Assembly: GCF_039523755.1 (NCBI RefSeq)
Contig: NZ_BAAAFX010000025.1
Span: 1 to 64,000, forward strand
Direction: 5' to 3'
From: Tatumella terrea
GTDB lineage: Bacteria; Pseudomonadota; Gammaproteobacteria; Enterobacterales; Enterobacteriaceae
Length of the DNA stretch: 64,000 bases
Shown here: positions 52,429 to 61,109 of the stretch, in pieces
Numbering within the stretch: the stretch's first letter is position 1
Layout: each line of letters opens with the position of its first letter
The notes under the pieces: model-generated
The model's database searches: none
Seen by the model: only the letters and a program-made list of their open reading frames with translations
Told to the model about the DNA's origin: nothing
Translations under genes and position numbers: made by a program

Positions 52429-52938
52429 ATGAAACGTACCGCGATAACATTATTAACGACTTTACTGATTGCCAACGGGTTTGCAGCGTCCTCTGCGATG
52501 GCGGCCCCTGGTGATAACCAGGGCGGGCAGGTGATCCCTCATCCGCAGAATGGTCAGCCTCAGGGGCATGGCCCGCAACAGGGTCCAGGCAATGGACCTG
52601 ACCACCAGGGGAACGGTCAGAATCGTCCTCAGCAGGGGGGGAACCGTGGCGGACATGATGAACCTCACCGTCAGCAGGGGGGGGATCGTGGACGTGGTGA
52701 ACCTCATGGTCAGCAGGCTGAGCGCTTCGCTTATCATGGCAACGATTTCCGCAGAGGCCATGCGGCACCGAAAAATTTCCGCGGTGATAAATACCGCGTC
52801 AATGACTGGCGTGCCCGTGGACTGTCTCAGCCACCACAGGGCCATTACTGGGCAGCCATCAACGGTAATTACGTATTAATGGCGGCGACCACCGGTATTA
52901 TCACGTCAATCATTATGAACAGTGCATTATCCCGCTAA
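52429..52938 (+). CDS. RcnB-family periplasmic protein, copy 1
   Basis: A 169-residue exported protein. A signal peptide covers about residues 1-25 (MKRTAITLLTTLLIANGFAA). A long Gly/His/Gln/Pro-rich low-complexity region follows (about 26-100). The C-terminal RcnB domain has DKYRVNDWRARGLSQPPQGH and YWAAINGNYVLMAATTGIIT. E. coli RcnB is a periplasmic factor in nickel/cobalt homeostasis; the histidine-rich linker would suit metal binding, but no metal can be assigned. ATG 52429 has GAGGAAC upstream. It is paired with copy 2, 41 bp on. Confidence 0.82.
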   Translation: MKRTAITLLTTLLIANGFAASSAMAAPGDNQGGQVIPHPQNGQPQGHGPQQGPGNGPDHQGNGQNRPQQGGNRGGHDEPHRQQGGDRGRGEPHGQQAERFAYHGNDFRRGHAAPKNFRGDKYRVNDWRARGLSQPPQGHYWAAINGNYVLMAATTGIITSIIMNSALSR

Positions 52939-52979
52939 ACGGGAAATTTTAACCGGTATCGGTTTTCCGGAGGAACAAG

Positions 52980-53456
52980 ATGAAAAAAACACGGATGACA
53001 TACCTGATTTCTGCTGTTCTGTTGGGCAGCCTGGTATCTTCAGTTGCCGTCCGCGCAGATGATCATGGTCCGTGGCAGCCGCATGGCGGCGGTCATCAGG
53101 AAGGACCTGGCCGTGGTGGTCCCGGAGGCCCGGGAGGCCCGGGTCCACACGGCGGACCGGAAGGCCCTCACGGTGGCCCTCATGGCGGTTATCAGTCTTA
53201 CGGACCAGGCCCTGGTGGCCCCGGACCTGGCAGAGGTAATTCATTCGCCTGGCAGGGACACCGTTTTGAGCCTGGTCAGCGCTTTCCGCATGATTTCCAC
53301 GGGCCACGCTATCGTGTAGACGACTGGCATCGACGGGGTCTGCCGGCGCCGCCGTATGGTCAGCGCTGGTCCTACATCGACGGCAATTATGTGCTGGTAG
53401 CGGTGGCGACCGGGGTTATTACCTCGATTATCCTGAATAATGCCTTCCACCCGTAA
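52980..53456 (+). CDS. RcnB-family periplasmic protein, copy 2
   Basis: A 158-residue paralogue of the preceding gene. A signal peptide covers about 1-22 and ends near VAVRADDHG. The linker (about 25-85) is a run of Gly-Pro-Gly and Pro-His-Gly-Gly elements. The C-terminal domain has FEPGQRFPHDFHGPRYRVDD, WHRRGLPAPPYGQRWSYIDG and NYVLVAVATGVITSIILNNA. GGAGG precedes the ATG. Together the two genes form a small operon ended by a strong terminator. The C-terminal domains are related but clearly diverged, so the duplication is old. Confidence 0.82.
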   Translation: MKKTRMTYLISAVLLGSLVSSVAVRADDHGPWQPHGGGHQEGPGRGGPGGPGGPGPHGGPEGPHGGPHGGYQSYGPGPGGPGPGRGNSFAWQGHRFEPGQRFPHDFHGPRYRVDDWHRRGLPAPPYGQRWSYIDGNYVLVAVATGVITSIILNNAFHP

Positions 53457-53474
53457 TCGGTTCTGAGATAACGC

Positions 53475-53513
53475 AAGGCCCCCGCCTGCTGAAAAGCATC
53501 GGGGGCCTTTTTT
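53475..53513 (+). terminator. Terminator of the RcnB-like gene pair
   Basis: AAGGCCCCCG pairs with CGGGGGCCTT across a 15-base loop, followed by a T-run, 18 nt after the second stop codon. Confidence 0.9.
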
Positions 53514-53742
53514 ATGCTAACCGCGGAAGTTACTGAGAAAGCGTTGGGTACGCGGGTTTTGTGGTGCGTTAAACGGCCACGGCTTATGAAACACAGAGAG
53601 CTTTACTGACTCGTTCAGGCTCTCTGCGATTTCTGCAAGCAGTTACCCTGTTTCCCGGGACGTGCTGCCGGAAAAATAGGGCTGACCCCTGGACGGAAAC
53701 AGGCTACTGTCATGACAGACAATTCTGCTGACAGGAGCACTG

Positions 53743-54288
53743 ATGAAAAATGTACTGGTGGTGATCGATATGCAGTCCGGAGTACTGGCCGTGGAGCGGT
53801 TTCAGGTTAACGAAAAAATCGCATTGATTAACCAGCTTATTGACGCCGCCGATGAGGTCATTTTTATCCGGCACTGCGAAGGGGAGATGCAGCCTGGCAC
53901 GTTGGCCTGGCAAATTGCTCCGGCAATCATTCAGCCGGAAAATGCACGTTATGTCAGTAAGACCGCCTGTGATGGCTTCTTTCAGACCACCCTTGCCCGT
54001 GAACTGAACGCCTGTGGCGAACGTGCTTTTACGGTATGTGGCTGTGCAACGGATTATTGTGTAGATACCACCATTAAAGCCGGTGCCAGTCTGGGATATG
54101 ACATCACCGTGGCCGGAGATGCTCACACCACGGCAGAGAGAACATTTGTCAGCGCACAGCAATTAATCTGCCACCATAACGAGGTATGGGCCGGACTGAC
54201 TGTCCCCGGTCACCCGGTGCAGGTGGACGCGACCCGAAATATTATCCGGCGCTGGGTATCGGCGGATCAGGCCGGTGTAACCAGTTGA
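53743..54288 (+). CDS. Isochorismatase-family cysteine hydrolase
   Basis: A 181-residue hydrolase of the isochorismatase-like fold. The Asp-Lys-Cys triad is visible: D9 in LVVIDMQSGV, K73 in VSKTACDGFF and C106 in CGCATDYCVDTT. Members hydrolyse nicotinamide, N-carbamoyl amines, ureas or isochorismate, and the substrate cannot be told from sequence. A GACAGGAGC site precedes the ATG. Its 3' end overlaps the convergent LysR gene by 47 bp. Nothing nearby suggests siderophore synthesis, so a small amidase is more likely. Confidence 0.85.
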   Translation: MKNVLVVIDMQSGVLAVERFQVNEKIALINQLIDAADEVIFIRHCEGEMQPGTLAWQIAPAIIQPENARYVSKTACDGFFQTTLARELNACGERAFTVCGCATDYCVDTTIKAGASLGYDITVAGDAHTTAERTFVSAQQLICHHNEVWAGLTVPGHPVQVDATRNIIRRWVSADQAGVTS

Positions 54289-55108
54289 TCAGTGAGTGTA
54301 ATGCGCTTTCCGGAAGATTATCGGCGCGATGTAATAAACGGTAGGCGGCGCCGGTTTTGACGGTAAGGTGAAAGGGGACTACCAGCCTGCCCCGGGCAAT
54401 TTCCTCCGCCGCGAGGTGAATATCCGCGACGGTGATCCCGAACCCCTGTACCGCAGCATTGAGTGCCAAATCCATGGTCGCAAAATGCTGGTTACGTCCC
54501 CGGATAAGCGGTAAATCATGCTGGTTCAGCCATAAAAGCCAGTCTTTCGTATCGGGTGTGGGGTGCAGAAAGGTGTAATGTTGCAGGTCACTCATCTCTG
54601 ACGGCCGGGGCAGATGACTGGCCATGACCGGGATCAGCTCTTCATCAAAAAGCGTTTCTCCGCCTGAATCTGCGGTACCGTAAACAATGGCAGCATCAAA
54701 ATCTTCCAGCTGACGCCGGTGGTCCAGTGTGGTCGTCAGGGCGACATGCACATCGGGGGCATGCTGTTCAAACGCGACCAGCCTGGGGACCAGCCAGCGC
54801 ATTGCACAGCTGGGGGCTTTCAGGCGCAACTGGTCCGGACTTTGGCGGATCCTTTCTGTCAGGTGGTAGAGTTGTTCCAGTTGCAGACGGAGGTCCGGTA
54901 ACAGTTGTTCCGCACGCGGGGTCAGGGAAAGTCCGCGGGCATGGCGGCGAAATAACGGGAACCCGAACCAGGCTTCCAGTGCCTGAATCTGACGGCTTAC
55001 TGCCCCCTGAGTGATACAGAGTTCGGTGGCTGCATGGGTCAGACTCAGGTGCCGTGCGGTCACCAGAAACGTCTGTAGTCCATTGACCGGTAAATCACGT
55101 CGCGCCAT
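54242..55108 (-). CDS. LysR-family transcriptional regulator (GcvA-like)
   Basis: A 288-residue LysR regulator. The N-terminal winged helix has VNGLQTFLVTARHLSLTHAA and TELCITQGAVSRQIQALEAW (about residues 8-47), followed by RRHARGLSLTPRAEQLL. The effector domain begins near 95 and includes CAMRWLVPRLVAFEQHAPDV, which is the GcvA-type pattern. It is divergent from the aminotransferase at 55236 across 127 bp, the classic arrangement for a LysR regulator and its target. Its effector is unknown. Confidence 0.88.
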   Translation of the reverse strand: MARRDLPVNGLQTFLVTARHLSLTHAATELCITQGAVSRQIQALEAWFGFPLFRRHARGLSLTPRAEQLLPDLRLQLEQLYHLTERIRQSPDQLRLKAPSCAMRWLVPRLVAFEQHAPDVHVALTTTLDHRRQLEDFDAAIVYGTADSGGETLFDEELIPVMASHLPRPSEMSDLQHYTFLHPTPDTKDWLLWLNQHDLPLIRGRNQHFATMDLALNAAVQGFGITVADIHLAAEEIARGRLVVPFHLTVKTGAAYRLLHRADNLPESALHSLINWLHRPDPPIPSAG

Positions 55109-55235
55109 ATATCCCCCAGCTATGCGTAAAAGTCATGGCTATTATGACAACATTTCGATTGTTCTCCTATGCCCCCCGCCGTTGAATAAACCACAGTTCA
55201 ATGAATTATTTATACACTTACGCTCAGGGGCAGTG

Positions 55236-56402
55236 ATGTCTATCCATTCTTCAGTGGCTTTACCCTCGAAACTTCCGGATGTCGGAACCACTATCTTCAG
55301 TGTCATTGGTGAGCTTTCCGCTAAACACCAGGCCATCAACCTGTCACAAGGGGCACCTGATTTCCCCTGCGACCCGGCTCTGATCGACTCAGTGACCCGT
55401 GCGATGCAAAACGGTCATAACCAGTATGCGCCGATGGCTGGATTACTCCCGCTGAGGGAAGCCATTGCTGGCAAGGTCCGGCAGCTGTATGGCCAGCAGT
55501 ATGATCCGGCGAGCGAAATACTGGTCACCGGCAGCGCCAGCCAGGGGCTGTTTATGGCGATCTCGGCGCTGGTTCATCGCGGTGATGAAGTGATCTTCTT
55601 TGAACCCGCGTTTGACAGCTATGCACCGGTCGTTCGTTTGCAGGGCGCGACCCCGGTCGGGATTAAGCTGAATGTTCCGGCATTTACCATCGACTGGCTG
55701 GCGGTGGCGGCGGCGATCACCCCCAAAACCCGGATGATCATTCTGAACAGCCCGCACAATCCCGGAGCACAGGTCCTGAGCGCTGATGATCTGCAGCAAC
55801 TGGTCAGACTGACGAAAAACACGGATATCGTGATCCTGTCGGATGAAGTCTATGAGCATGTGATCTTTGATGGCCGGCAACACCTGAGTATGGCGACAGA
55901 ACCATTGCTGGCGGAACGCAGTGTGATCGTCTCTTCGTTCGGCAAAACCTTTCACGTGACCGGCTGGCGGGTAGGGTATTGCCTGGCGCCGGCAGCCATC
56001 ATGGAAGAAATTATCGGCATTCATCAGTTTATGATGTATGCCGCAGACACCCCCATGCAGTGGGCATTTGCAGAATACTTACGTCATCCGCAGCATTATC
56101 TTGGATTATCGGCGTTCTACCAGCAGAAGCGGGACCGGTTGGCAACATTACTGGCTGACTCGCCCTTCCGTTTACAGCCCTCAGCCGGTTCATTCTTTAT
56201 GCTGGCCGGTTACGGACATCTCAGCCAGCAATCCGACAGTGAAATTGTGAAGCGGCTGATTACGGAGTGCGGCGTAGCGACGATCCCGCTGTCTGCGTTT
56301 TATACCGACGGCACAGATAATAAATTTATTCGTCTCTCTTTTTCAAAAGATGATACAACGCTACAGGCCGGTGCAGAGGCATTATGCCGCTTTACTGTCT
56401 GA
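55236..56402 (+). CDS. MtnE/YbdL-like PLP aminotransferase (second copy)
   Basis: A 388-residue fold-type I aminotransferase strongly similar to MtnE at 32219-33379. The PLP lysine is K237 in SSFGKTFHVTGWRVGY; other blocks are NLSQGAPDFPCD (near 35), NQYAPMAGLLPLREAI (near 63) and ILNSPHNPGAQV (near 169). Likely substrates are methionine, glutamine or aromatic amino acids. ATG 55236 (AGGGG upstream) aligns with MtnE; a longer frame reaching 55011 would re-read LysR DNA. No MetJ-like box was seen here, so it is probably under the adjacent LysR regulator. Confidence 0.87.
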   Translation: MSIHSSVALPSKLPDVGTTIFSVIGELSAKHQAINLSQGAPDFPCDPALIDSVTRAMQNGHNQYAPMAGLLPLREAIAGKVRQLYGQQYDPASEILVTGSASQGLFMAISALVHRGDEVIFFEPAFDSYAPVVRLQGATPVGIKLNVPAFTIDWLAVAAAITPKTRMIILNSPHNPGAQVLSADDLQQLVRLTKNTDIVILSDEVYEHVIFDGRQHLSMATEPLLAERSVIVSSFGKTFHVTGWRVGYCLAPAAIMEEIIGIHQFMMYAADTPMQWAFAEYLRHPQHYLGLSAFYQQKRDRLATLLADSPFRLQPSAGSFFMLAGYGHLSQQSDSEIVKRLITECGVATIPLSAFYTDGTDNKFIRLSFSKDDTTLQAGAEALCRFTV

Positions 56403-56491
56403 CCCCGACCGGAGCAGAGCAACAGTCTGCGGGGGCCGGGGGAAGCCCCCCGGCAAATCCCCTCATAACAGTGACATTCAGGTGAGATAAC

Positions 56492-57274
56492 ATGCAAAAA
56501 AAAATAAAAGCAGTATGGATAGCCGCAGGGCTGTGTTCCGCATTTCAGGTATTCGCCGCGGATACGTTACGTTTTGGCCTGGAATCTCAGTACCCGCCTT
56601 TTGAAAGCCGGAACACGCAGGGACAACCGGTCGGATTCGATATTGATTTAGGGAATGCGGTATGTCAGGCCGCACACCTGAAGTGTCAGTGGGTAGAGAG
56701 CAGTTTTGATGCCCTGATCCCGGCGCTTGAAGCCAAAAAGTTTGATGCCATCAACTCGGCAATGAATATCACCGCACAGCGGGGAAAAGTCATTGATTTT
56801 ACGGTGCCGGTTTACCGTATTCCAAGCATGCTGGTCGCCCGTAAAGATCAGGATCTGCAGGTCACCGCGGAGGGGCTTAAAGGGAAAAATATTGGCGTAT
56901 TACAGGGATCGATTCAGGAAGCGTACGCCAAAAAACACTGGGAAACTCAGGGTGTCAACGTTATCTCTTATCAGGATCAGAACCAGGTCTATAACGATAT
57001 GGTAGCAGGGCGGCTGGATGCGACCCTGGTGATGTCTGCTGCCGGCCAGTCCGGTTTCCTGAATAAGCCGGAAGGAAAAGACTTTGCATTTGCCGGTAAA
57101 CCGGTGGAAGACGATGCCATCCTGGGGACAGGCATCGGGTTCGGACTGCGAAAAGGGGATACCGCCCTGAAACAGCAACTGGATACCGCCATTGAAACGG
57201 TTAAGAAAGACGGAACCCTGACCCGACTGGCAGCCCGTTATTTCCCGGGGATCGATGTCAGCGTTCAACCCTGA
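56492..57274 (+). CDS. Orphan polar amino-acid binding protein
   Basis: A 260-residue periplasmic solute-binding protein of the HisJ/ArgT class. A signal peptide covers residues 1-22 and ends VFAADTLRFG. Ligand-site blocks are GLESQYPPFESRNTQGQPVG, FDIDLGNAVCQAA, SAMNITAQRGKVIDFTVPVY and GVLQGSIQEAYAKKHW. There is no permease or ATPase nearby, so it presumably shares a transporter encoded elsewhere. It lies 89 bp after the aminotransferase on the same strand and may be cotranscribed. The match to cationic amino-acid binders is by family pattern only. Confidence 0.85.
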   Translation: MQKKIKAVWIAAGLCSAFQVFAADTLRFGLESQYPPFESRNTQGQPVGFDIDLGNAVCQAAHLKCQWVESSFDALIPALEAKKFDAINSAMNITAQRGKVIDFTVPVYRIPSMLVARKDQDLQVTAEGLKGKNIGVLQGSIQEAYAKKHWETQGVNVISYQDQNQVYNDMVAGRLDATLVMSAAGQSGFLNKPEGKDFAFAGKPVEDDAILGTGIGFGLRKGDTALKQQLDTAIETVKKDGTLTRLAARYFPGIDVSVQP

Positions 57275-57459
57275 CCGGTTATCCTCATCCTGACGTGCCG
57301 CTCACCCGGAGCGTCCGGGCCACCTCCTCTGATCCGCCTGATTATCAGGCGGAACTCCGCTCTGTTTTATGCCCCGGTTTTCCCGGAAAAAAATATCATC
57401 GTCTGCCGCTGACGGGATATAAGAAGAATTATCGGTTATTCAGTCACTTACTTTACTTG

Positions 57460-57477
57460 TGTAATTATTTATTTACA
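57460..57477 (+). promoter_or_regulatory. Strong TyrR box upstream of aroF
   Basis: TGTAATTATTTATTTACA fits the TyrR consensus TGTAAA-N6-TTTACA with one mismatch. It lies 142 bp upstream of aroF and supports tyrosine-dependent repression of aroF-tyrA, as in E. coli. Confidence 0.75.
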
Positions 57478-57511
57478 CTCATTGCGGTTAAATCCAGTTA
57501 TTCACTGTTTT

Positions 57512-57529
57512 TGTAAATAAATCTGTACG
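57512..57529 (+). promoter_or_regulatory. Weak TyrR box upstream of aroF
   Basis: TGTAAATAAATCTGTACG keeps the left half-site exactly and half matches the right. It lies 34 bp downstream of the strong box. Paired strong and weak boxes are usual for TyrR. Confidence 0.55.
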
Positions 57530-57619
57530 AATGGTGGATTGAAAAGTTTACTCCGTATGGTAGGCTGTGGCCACTCTGACCAGAGCGACGTAACGAGCCG
57601 TGATTACAGGATGCCAACC

Positions 57620-58684
57620 ATGCAAAAAGATACGCTGAATAATTTACATATCACCGAAGAACGGATAATGATGACGCCAGAGCAACTGAAGGCGCAGTAC
57701 CCGCTATCCGATCAGCTGCAGGCGCAAATAGCGCGCTCCAGGCAGGTGATTTCAGACATTATCGCCGGGCGTGATCGCCGGTTACTGGTGGTTTGCGGAC
57801 CCTGTTCGATTCATGATCCTGACGCGGCGCTGGAATATGCGGAGCGTTATCAGCAACTGGCAGAAAAATACAGCGATAGCCTCTATCTGGTCATGCGGGT
57901 CTATTTTGAAAAACCGCGGACAACCGTGGGCTGGAAAGGCCTTATCAATGACCCGCATATGGACGGGTCATTCGATGTTGAGCGCGGACTACAGATTGCA
58001 CGAGATCTTCTGGTGAAGCTGGCGGAAAAAGGGCTGCCGCTGGCGACCGAAGCCCTGGACCCGAACTCACCACAATATCTGGGGGATTTGTTCAGCTGGG
58101 CTGCTATCGGTGCACGGACAACAGAATCTCAGACCCATCGTGAAATGGCTTCCGGGCTTTCTCTGCCGGTAGGCTTTAAAAACGGTACCGATGGCAGCCT
58201 GAGCACGGCGATTAATGCCATGCGGGCAGCCTCTATGCCTCACCGCTTTATGGGGATTAATCAGGCCGGACAGGTTTGCTTATTGCAAACCCGCGGTAAC
58301 CCCGACGGCCATGTCATCCTTCGTGGCGGTAAAACCCCGAATTACGGTCCGGAAGATGTGGCTGCCTGTGAAAAAGAGATGCAGAATGCGGGTCTCAGAC
58401 CCGCATTGATGATAGATTGCAGTCATGGCAACTCCTGTAAAGACTATCGCCGTCAGTCGCTGGTGGCTGAATCCGCCATGGCCCAGATCAAAGACGGTAA
58501 CCGTTCCATTATGGGCCTGATGCTGGAAAGTCATCTTTATGAAGGAAATCAGTCACCGGATCAGCCACGTTCGGCTATGCGCTATGGTGTCTCGGTGACC
58601 GATGCCTGTATCAGCTGGGAAACTACAGAAACCCTGCTGCGCGATATTCATCAGGATATGTGTACCGCGCTGCGGGTGTCATAA
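57620..58684 (+). CDS. aroF: DAHP synthase, tyrosine-sensitive
   Basis: A 354-residue class-I 3-deoxy-D-arabino-heptulosonate 7-phosphate synthase, condensing phosphoenolpyruvate and erythrose 4-phosphate to open the shikimate pathway. Its N-terminus (MQKDTLNNLHIT) and adjacency to tyrA identify it as the tyrosine-regulated isozyme. Active-site blocks are LLVVCGPCSIHDP, MRVYFEKPRTTVGWKGLIND, SQTHREMASGLS, GFKNGTDGS and MIDCSHGNS. ATG 57620 matches E. coli AroF. tyrA begins 15 bp after the stop codon, so the two form an operon. Confidence 0.95.
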   Translation: MQKDTLNNLHITEERIMMTPEQLKAQYPLSDQLQAQIARSRQVISDIIAGRDRRLLVVCGPCSIHDPDAALEYAERYQQLAEKYSDSLYLVMRVYFEKPRTTVGWKGLINDPHMDGSFDVERGLQIARDLLVKLAEKGLPLATEALDPNSPQYLGDLFSWAAIGARTTESQTHREMASGLSLPVGFKNGTDGSLSTAINAMRAASMPHRFMGINQAGQVCLLQTRGNPDGHVILRGGKTPNYGPEDVAACEKEMQNAGLRPALMIDCSHGNSCKDYRRQSLVAESAMAQIKDGNRSIMGLMLESHLYEGNQSPDQPRSAMRYGVSVTDACISWETTETLLRDIHQDMCTALRVS

Positions 58685-58699
58685 GAGGTGTTATAGATT

Positions 58700-59821
58700 A
58701 TGGTGGCCGAATTAACCGCGCTACGCGATAAAATTGATGAAACGGATAAAGCCTTGCTGCAATTGCTGGCCAGGCGCCTGGAACTGGTCGCTGAAGTCGG
58801 TGAAGTCAAAAGCCGCTATGGATTGCCTATTTATGTGCCTGAACGTGAAGCCAGCATGCTGGAGTCACGCAGGAAAGAGGCTGAACAGCTCGGTGTCCCG
58901 CCGGATTTAATCGAGGATGTGTTACGCCGGGTGATGCGGGAATCTTATTCCAGCGAGAATGATAAAGGTTTCAAAACACTGAACCCGGACCTTGGTCCGG
59001 TGGTCATTGTCGGCGGTAAAGGGCAGATGGGGCGTTTATTCGGTAAGATGCTGACGCTGTCAGGTTACCAGGTCAGAACGCTGGAAAAAGATGACTGGGA
59101 CAACGCAGAACAGTTGCTCAGTGATGCCGGGATGGTGGTGATCAGCGTTCCTATCCATCTGACAGAGCAGGTGATCCGTCAATTACCGCCATTGCCTGAT
59201 AACTGTATTTTGCTCGACCTGTGCTCGATTAAAAATAAACCGCTGCAGGCGATGCTTGCTGCGCATCAGGGACCGGTACTGGGGCTGCACCCCATGTTTG
59301 GCCCTGACAGCGGCAGCCTGGCGAAACAGGTTGTGGTCTGGTGTGACGGGCGTCAGCCAGAGGCTTATCAATGGTTGCTGGAACAGATTCAGGTCTGGGG
59401 TGCGCGGTTACATCGTACCAGTGCGGTGGAGCATGATCAGAATATGGCCTTTATTCAGGCCCTGCGTCACTTTGCCACTTTTGCTTATGGTCTGCATCTG
59501 GCCGAGGAAAATGTGGATTTGGGGCAGCTGCTGGCACTCTCCTCGCCAATCTATCGTCTGGAACTGGCGATGGTCGGGCGTCTGTTTGCCCAGGACCCGC
59601 AGCTGTATGCGGACATTATTATGTCTTCAGAAAATAACCTGGCGCTGATCAAACGTTATTACCAGCGGTTTGGTGAGGCGATCGCGTTACTGGAATCAGG
59701 GGATAAAGCGGAGTTCATCGGCAGCTTTCGTAGTATTGAGCGCTGGTTCGGCGATTATGCCTCTTCATTTCTTACCGAGAGCCGGGGTCTGTTGCGCTCA
59801 GCCAACGATAATCGCGCGTAA
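58700..59821 (+). CDS. tyrA: Chorismate mutase/prephenate dehydrogenase (TyrA)
   Basis: A 373-residue bifunctional enzyme, same length as E. coli TyrA. The AroQ-type chorismate mutase (about 1-90) begins MVAELTALRDKIDETDKALL. The NAD-dependent prephenate dehydrogenase follows, with nucleotide loop VIVGGKGQMGRLFGKML (near residue 100), HPMFGPDSGSLAKQVVVWCD and SAVEHDQNMAFIQALRHF. It yields 4-hydroxyphenylpyruvate for tyrosine and is feedback-inhibited by tyrosine. It is cotranscribed with aroF and convergent with pheA. Confidence 0.97.
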   Translation: MVAELTALRDKIDETDKALLQLLARRLELVAEVGEVKSRYGLPIYVPEREASMLESRRKEAEQLGVPPDLIEDVLRRVMRESYSSENDKGFKTLNPDLGPVVIVGGKGQMGRLFGKMLTLSGYQVRTLEKDDWDNAEQLLSDAGMVVISVPIHLTEQVIRQLPPLPDNCILLDLCSIKNKPLQAMLAAHQGPVLGLHPMFGPDSGSLAKQVVVWCDGRQPEAYQWLLEQIQVWGARLHRTSAVEHDQNMAFIQALRHFATFAYGLHLAEENVDLGQLLALSSPIYRLELAMVGRLFAQDPQLYADIIMSSENNLALIKRYYQRFGEAIALLESGDKAEFIGSFRSIERWFGDYASSFLTESRGLLRSANDNRA

Positions 59822-59833
59822 CCGATTCAGACA

Positions 59834-59857
59834 TCAGGGCACCCTCAGGTGCCCTGA
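59834..59857. terminator. Shared hairpin between tyrA and pheA
   Basis: TCAGGGCACC pairs perfectly with GGTGCCCTGA across CTCA, between the two convergent stop codons. It lacks a clear U-tract. Confidence 0.7.
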
Positions 59858-59861
59858 ACCG

Positions 59862-61022
59862 TCAGTCGACGGAGACCGGAATGACGTTATCTCCCGGGTA
59901 GCAGCCCAGGACTTTAACGAAGCGGGTCAGGGCGGTCAGTTCTTCCAGAGACTGTTGCATTTCCTCTGCGTGGACATTGGCCTGAATATCCAGGTAGAAC
60001 ATCTCCTCCCAGGGATTTCCGTTGATCGGACGGGATTCCAGTTTGGTCATTACCAGACCATATTTCCTGAGTACCATCAATGCATCGACCAGCGCCCCGG
60101 ATTGCTGGCCTGTGGCCATCAGTAGGGTGGTTTTGGCCGGGACCTGTGCAGAAACTTTCACCGGCTTACGGGCCAGGATAATAAAGCGGGTCATATTTTG
60201 TTGCTGATTAGCCAGATTACGTTCCAGCACCTGCAGATTATACAGATTACCGCCGGCTTCACTGCCCAGCGCCACGACCTGGCTATCCTGCAATTCTGCC
60301 ACTTTTTCCATGGCGGCTGCGGTGCTTTCGGTATATTTAATCTTCCAGTGTGGATACCGTGCCAGGAAATGGCTGCATTGCTGGAAAGGCTGCGGATGGC
60401 TGTAAACGGTAGTGATATCATCCAGCCGGGTGTCGGCGGGCACCAGGATACAGTGGTCAATCGGTACGGTGAGTTCTCCGACAATGTGCAGACTGGTGTG
60501 CTGCAACAGATCATAGACATCGTTTATCGAACCGGAACTGGTATTTTCCAGGGGTAATACGGCATAGTCCGCCAGCCCGGTTTCGACCTGTTGCAGAATG
60601 TCCCGGAATTTACTGCAACCGACCTCGGTCATATGCGAAAAGTGCCGGGATGCATACTGACGTGCTGCCAGATGTGAGTAAGAGCCTTTAGGTCCCAGAA
60701 AGGCAACCCGTGCACTGTTTTCCTGCGCCTGATTCAGAGCTTTCTGCAGCAGAGCCTGTTGGGTCAGTACCGATTCTTCAATAATCAACTGAAAAATGCG
60801 GGTAATGTACTGACTGTCTAATGACTGACGACGTCCCTTTTCAATCAGTTTCTCCAGCAGTTGCTTTTCCCTTTCGATATCACGGATAGGGCGGTGGGTG
60901 GTCATTTTGAATTTGCCTACCGCGACAGCCACCTCCTGACGTTCTGCCAGTAAAGACAGAAGCTGTTCATCCAGGCGGGTGATCCTTTCCCGTAAATGCT
61001 CTAAAGAGGGCTCTGCGCTCAT
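59862..61022 (-). CDS. pheA: Chorismate mutase/prephenate dehydratase (PheA)
   Basis: A 386-residue bifunctional enzyme, same length as E. coli PheA, making phenylpyruvate. The chorismate mutase (about 1-95) starts MSAEPSLEHLRERITRLDEQ. The dehydratase follows with ARVAFLGPKGSYSHLAARQY, LPLENTSSGSINDVYDLL and TRFIILARKP. A C-terminal ACT domain senses phenylalanine (MTKLESRPINGNPWEEMFYL). ATG 61022 is chosen; a longer reading to 61103 runs through the attenuator hairpin. Expression is governed by the pheL leader upstream. Confidence 0.96.
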   Translation of the reverse strand: MSAEPSLEHLRERITRLDEQLLSLLAERQEVAVAVGKFKMTTHRPIRDIEREKQLLEKLIEKGRRQSLDSQYITRIFQLIIEESVLTQQALLQKALNQAQENSARVAFLGPKGSYSHLAARQYASRHFSHMTEVGCSKFRDILQQVETGLADYAVLPLENTSSGSINDVYDLLQHTSLHIVGELTVPIDHCILVPADTRLDDITTVYSHPQPFQQCSHFLARYPHWKIKYTESTAAAMEKVAELQDSQVVALGSEAGGNLYNLQVLERNLANQQQNMTRFIILARKPVKVSAQVPAKTTLLMATGQQSGALVDALMVLRKYGLVMTKLESRPINGNPWEEMFYLDIQANVHAEEMQQSLEELTALTRFVKVLGCYPGDNVIPVSVD

Positions 61023-61060
61023 TTTTGTCACCTGTATTCCTGTTATTTTTATACCCAATA

Positions 61061-61086
61061 AAAAAGCCCCCCGGGCGGGAGGCTTT
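61061..61086 (-). terminator. pheA attenuator terminator
   Basis: On the minus strand AAAGCCTCCC pairs with GGGGGGCTTT and is followed by a T-run, between the pheL stop and the pheA start. It fits the attenuation terminator controlled by translation of the Phe-rich leader. Confidence 0.85.
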
Positions 61087-61109
61087 GCTGTTCGTCTTCT
61101 CATTCATTC

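Larger units (their letters stand above)
57275..57619. other. aroF control region
   Basis: A 345-bp gap with no supportable gene. The right half is AT-rich and contains two TyrR boxes. The longer aroF frame starting at 57539 is not used, because the homologous start is 57620. Confidence 0.6.

Noticed and set aside
52427..52845. Antisense open frames over the RcnB-like genes
   Set aside because: They arise from the Gly/Pro/His codon bias of the low-complexity linkers and lack ribosome sites or homology.
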